Below, one piece after another: positions 62,201 to 64,000 of a DNA stretch of 64,000 nucleotides. Within the stretch, counting starts at the first letter, position 1, and each line of letters opens with the position of its first letter. This DNA comes from Chrysomallon squamiferum (taxonomy: Eukaryota; Mollusca; Gastropoda; Neomphalida; Peltospiridae), in assembly GCA_012295275.1 (NCBI GenBank), contig CM022673.1, positions 6,525,311-6,589,310 on the forward strand. The letters are read 5' to 3'. A model generated the notes under the pieces. The model was not told the DNA's origin and made no database searches. It saw only the letters and a program-made list of their open reading frames with translations. The translations under genes and the position numbers were made by a program.

Positions 62201-62689
62201 TTTCCCTTATTATTTCTTATTATTTTATATTTTTATGTATTTTTTTTTCATTTCTTTTCTTTTTTTATATACATATTTTTTCTTTTCCTTTCTTTTTTTT
62301 TTTTTTATATAATTTATAAGAAGAAATGATCTGTGTCTAATGCTATCAGCATAAAGATTGTCTTGTACAAGTTTTTTTCTGTTTTAATGCTTTTCATGAT
62401 TCAATACTGCATTCCACCACGTATTCAGGAGTTAAAAAAATATATATATAAAAAGAATGACATTGGCAGTAACAAGCAAATCAATGTTATTGTTTTTTTC
62501 TGTTTAAACATGTCTTTCAGAAAGAAATTTATGTTTTTTTATCTCACAGATATTAGCTTGTAAAATAAAATTTAAATGTATGTAGACATATGAGCAGCAT
62601 GTGTATATTGTTCATTTTTAATACTTAACATTTAACATTGATTTATATTGTTATATTCTGTTCTTATCATCATTATGATAAATGACATC

Positions 62690-62740
62690 CAGAAATTGGT
62701 TATTGTTTTGTTGTGGTGTGTCATTAAACAATCATTAATA
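62690..62740 (+). mobile_element. SINE tail fragment
   Basis: GTGGTGTGTCATTAAACAAT followed by CATTAATA resembles the GGTGTCGTTAAACA tail seen also at 18045-18070. Little of the body remains. Confidence 0.35.
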
Positions 62741-62964
62741 TCATAAATCTTTTACTGTTTTCTCTTACTCGTCCCCTGTATGTCCTTTGGTACTGCTAAT
62801 CAGCTGAATATCTCATTTTCTACTCTGTCACCCTGCTGATCAGATAATTAGCCAGTGTTCTAACAGCTTAATACATTAATAACTAAGTCACTAATCCGTG
62901 GAACCAGTAATTCGTTAATCCATTCTGGTTATAGATAACGGGACAGTGAAACCTTTTTTTTTCT

Positions 62965-63020
62965 ACTTTTTTATTTTATTTTATTTTATTTTATTTTATT
63001 TATTTATTTATTTATTTATT
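62965..63020. repeat. (TTTTA)n(TTTA)n microsatellite
   Basis: Runs of TTTTA followed by about six TTTA units. Confidence 0.9.
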
Positions 63021-63491
63021 ATTTGTTTAACAGATATTTATGAAAGATTTAACATACGAAGACCATATTTAATAAATAATTACAACATTTCGCTCGATTG
63101 TCGTATTTGTTTCTGTTCAGACATTTTTGTGTTCAAAAGACCACGACACCTAGGAGAGATGTGAAGGATGTAATATTTCCGATGACTGATAACATTTCTA
63201 CGTGTTCATTACTGGCAGGTGGACAGTGAAAGGTAATCCTTTAATGACAGATTCTAACTATCTGACAGGCAGGCAGACATAAAAACTCATTTCATTTTTC
63301 TCCGATTTGGAGGCCAAGTTTTAATTAACAAAGAGTGCTGCTTGAGCAGATGTGAACTTCTTCAATACAGATTTTCTAAATGTTTTATGTGTATTTTGAT
63401 AATCTCCTTAATATGTCTGATATCTCTTAATAAAAAAATATTAGTTTTTTTTTTTAAAACTTATTCTTGGTAATGGTTTCTTGCTATTGTC

Positions 63492-63494
<3 letters not shown>

Positions 63495-63545
<51 letters not shown>

Positions 63546-63565
63546 TGTGTGTGCATGTGTGCATA
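63495..63565. repeat. (GT)n microsatellite
   Basis: About 23 GT units, then GCGCGTGTGTGTGCATGTGTGC, a purine-pyrimidine alternation favouring Z-DNA. Confidence 0.95.
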
Positions 63566-63862
63566 TTACTAATCTTAATAGTATATGTTAAGAAAAGAGA
63601 AACAAAAAAGAAGAAAGAGAGGAAGAAGGCAGAATAAAAAGACGAAGATGAAAGGATAGAGAAAAGGAAAGCTAAGGAAAGTGGAAGAAAGAGATGAGTC
63701 AGAAAAGGATGAAGTGAGACAATAAAACCAAAAAGCTATATAATGCAGATATCCATGCATATAATCTGTTTGTAAATTTTTATTCTTCATTTTCTTATTT
63801 CATATCTTTTTCTTCTGCTTTACATACCACTAACATTTACATCTTGTCTTTCTTTTCTACAT

Positions 63863-63864
<2 letters not shown>

Positions 63865-63948
<84 letters not shown>
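63865..63948. repeat. (CT)n(CA)n compound microsatellite
   Basis: About 35 CT units pass directly into about eight CA units, the same compound order as at 38716-38802. Confidence 0.95.
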
Positions 63949-64000
63949 GACTCTCATGACTTTATCACAGACAGACAAACATATAACTGCTACATTGATA

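Overview
The window reads as nuclear DNA of a protostome animal, most likely a mollusc. It is very AT-rich and carries spliced genes with GT-AG introns, long poly-A/T runs, many di- and trinucleotide microsatellites, and decayed tRNA-derived SINEs whose body resembles the short repeats I know from gastropods and bivalves. The mollusc call is an inference. There is no sign of bacterial or viral organisation.

Layout. (1) Bases 1-867 (+) are the 3' end of an LRP5/LRP6-type Wnt co-receptor gene: last LDLR-A repeat, one transmembrane helix and an intracellular tail with five PPP(S/T)P motifs. A long 3' UTR follows, to an AATAAA at 3242. (2) 3265-7000 is AT-rich intergenic sequence between convergent genes. 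(3) 7152-13038 (-) is a complete nine-exon eIF3m gene, identified by clear similarity to human EIF3M; all exons could be placed. (4) 13039-13390 looks like a compact bidirectional promoter with four CCAAT boxes and a TATA box, driving eIF3m leftward and an unrecognised gene rightward (exons 13391-13406 and 14470-14562, possibly a third at 15261). (5) 22736-42579 (-) holds the last five exons of an unrecognised gene. Its product looks like an extracellular protein with conserved Cys and aromatic motifs, a Pro/Thr-rich stalk and a hydrophobic C-terminal tail. One intron is about 15 kb. (6) 42580-64000 shows no secure exon. It is probably the 5' part of that gene or intergenic DNA, with microsatellites, minisatellites, SINE pieces and short complex islands that may be regulatory.

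Two properties cut across the window. Coding sequence is interrupted by single-base indels at homopolymers in LRP5/6 (two) and eIF3m (one), which looks like consensus error rather than gene decay. The large introns contain several independent minisatellite families, including a 51-bp repeat built from two diverged half-units and a strict 17-bp repeat. A dead hAT (ZBED5-like) transposase remnant lies at 25436-25937. I found no undescribed multi-gene system; the most novel item is the unrecognised membrane-tailed gene at 22736-42579.
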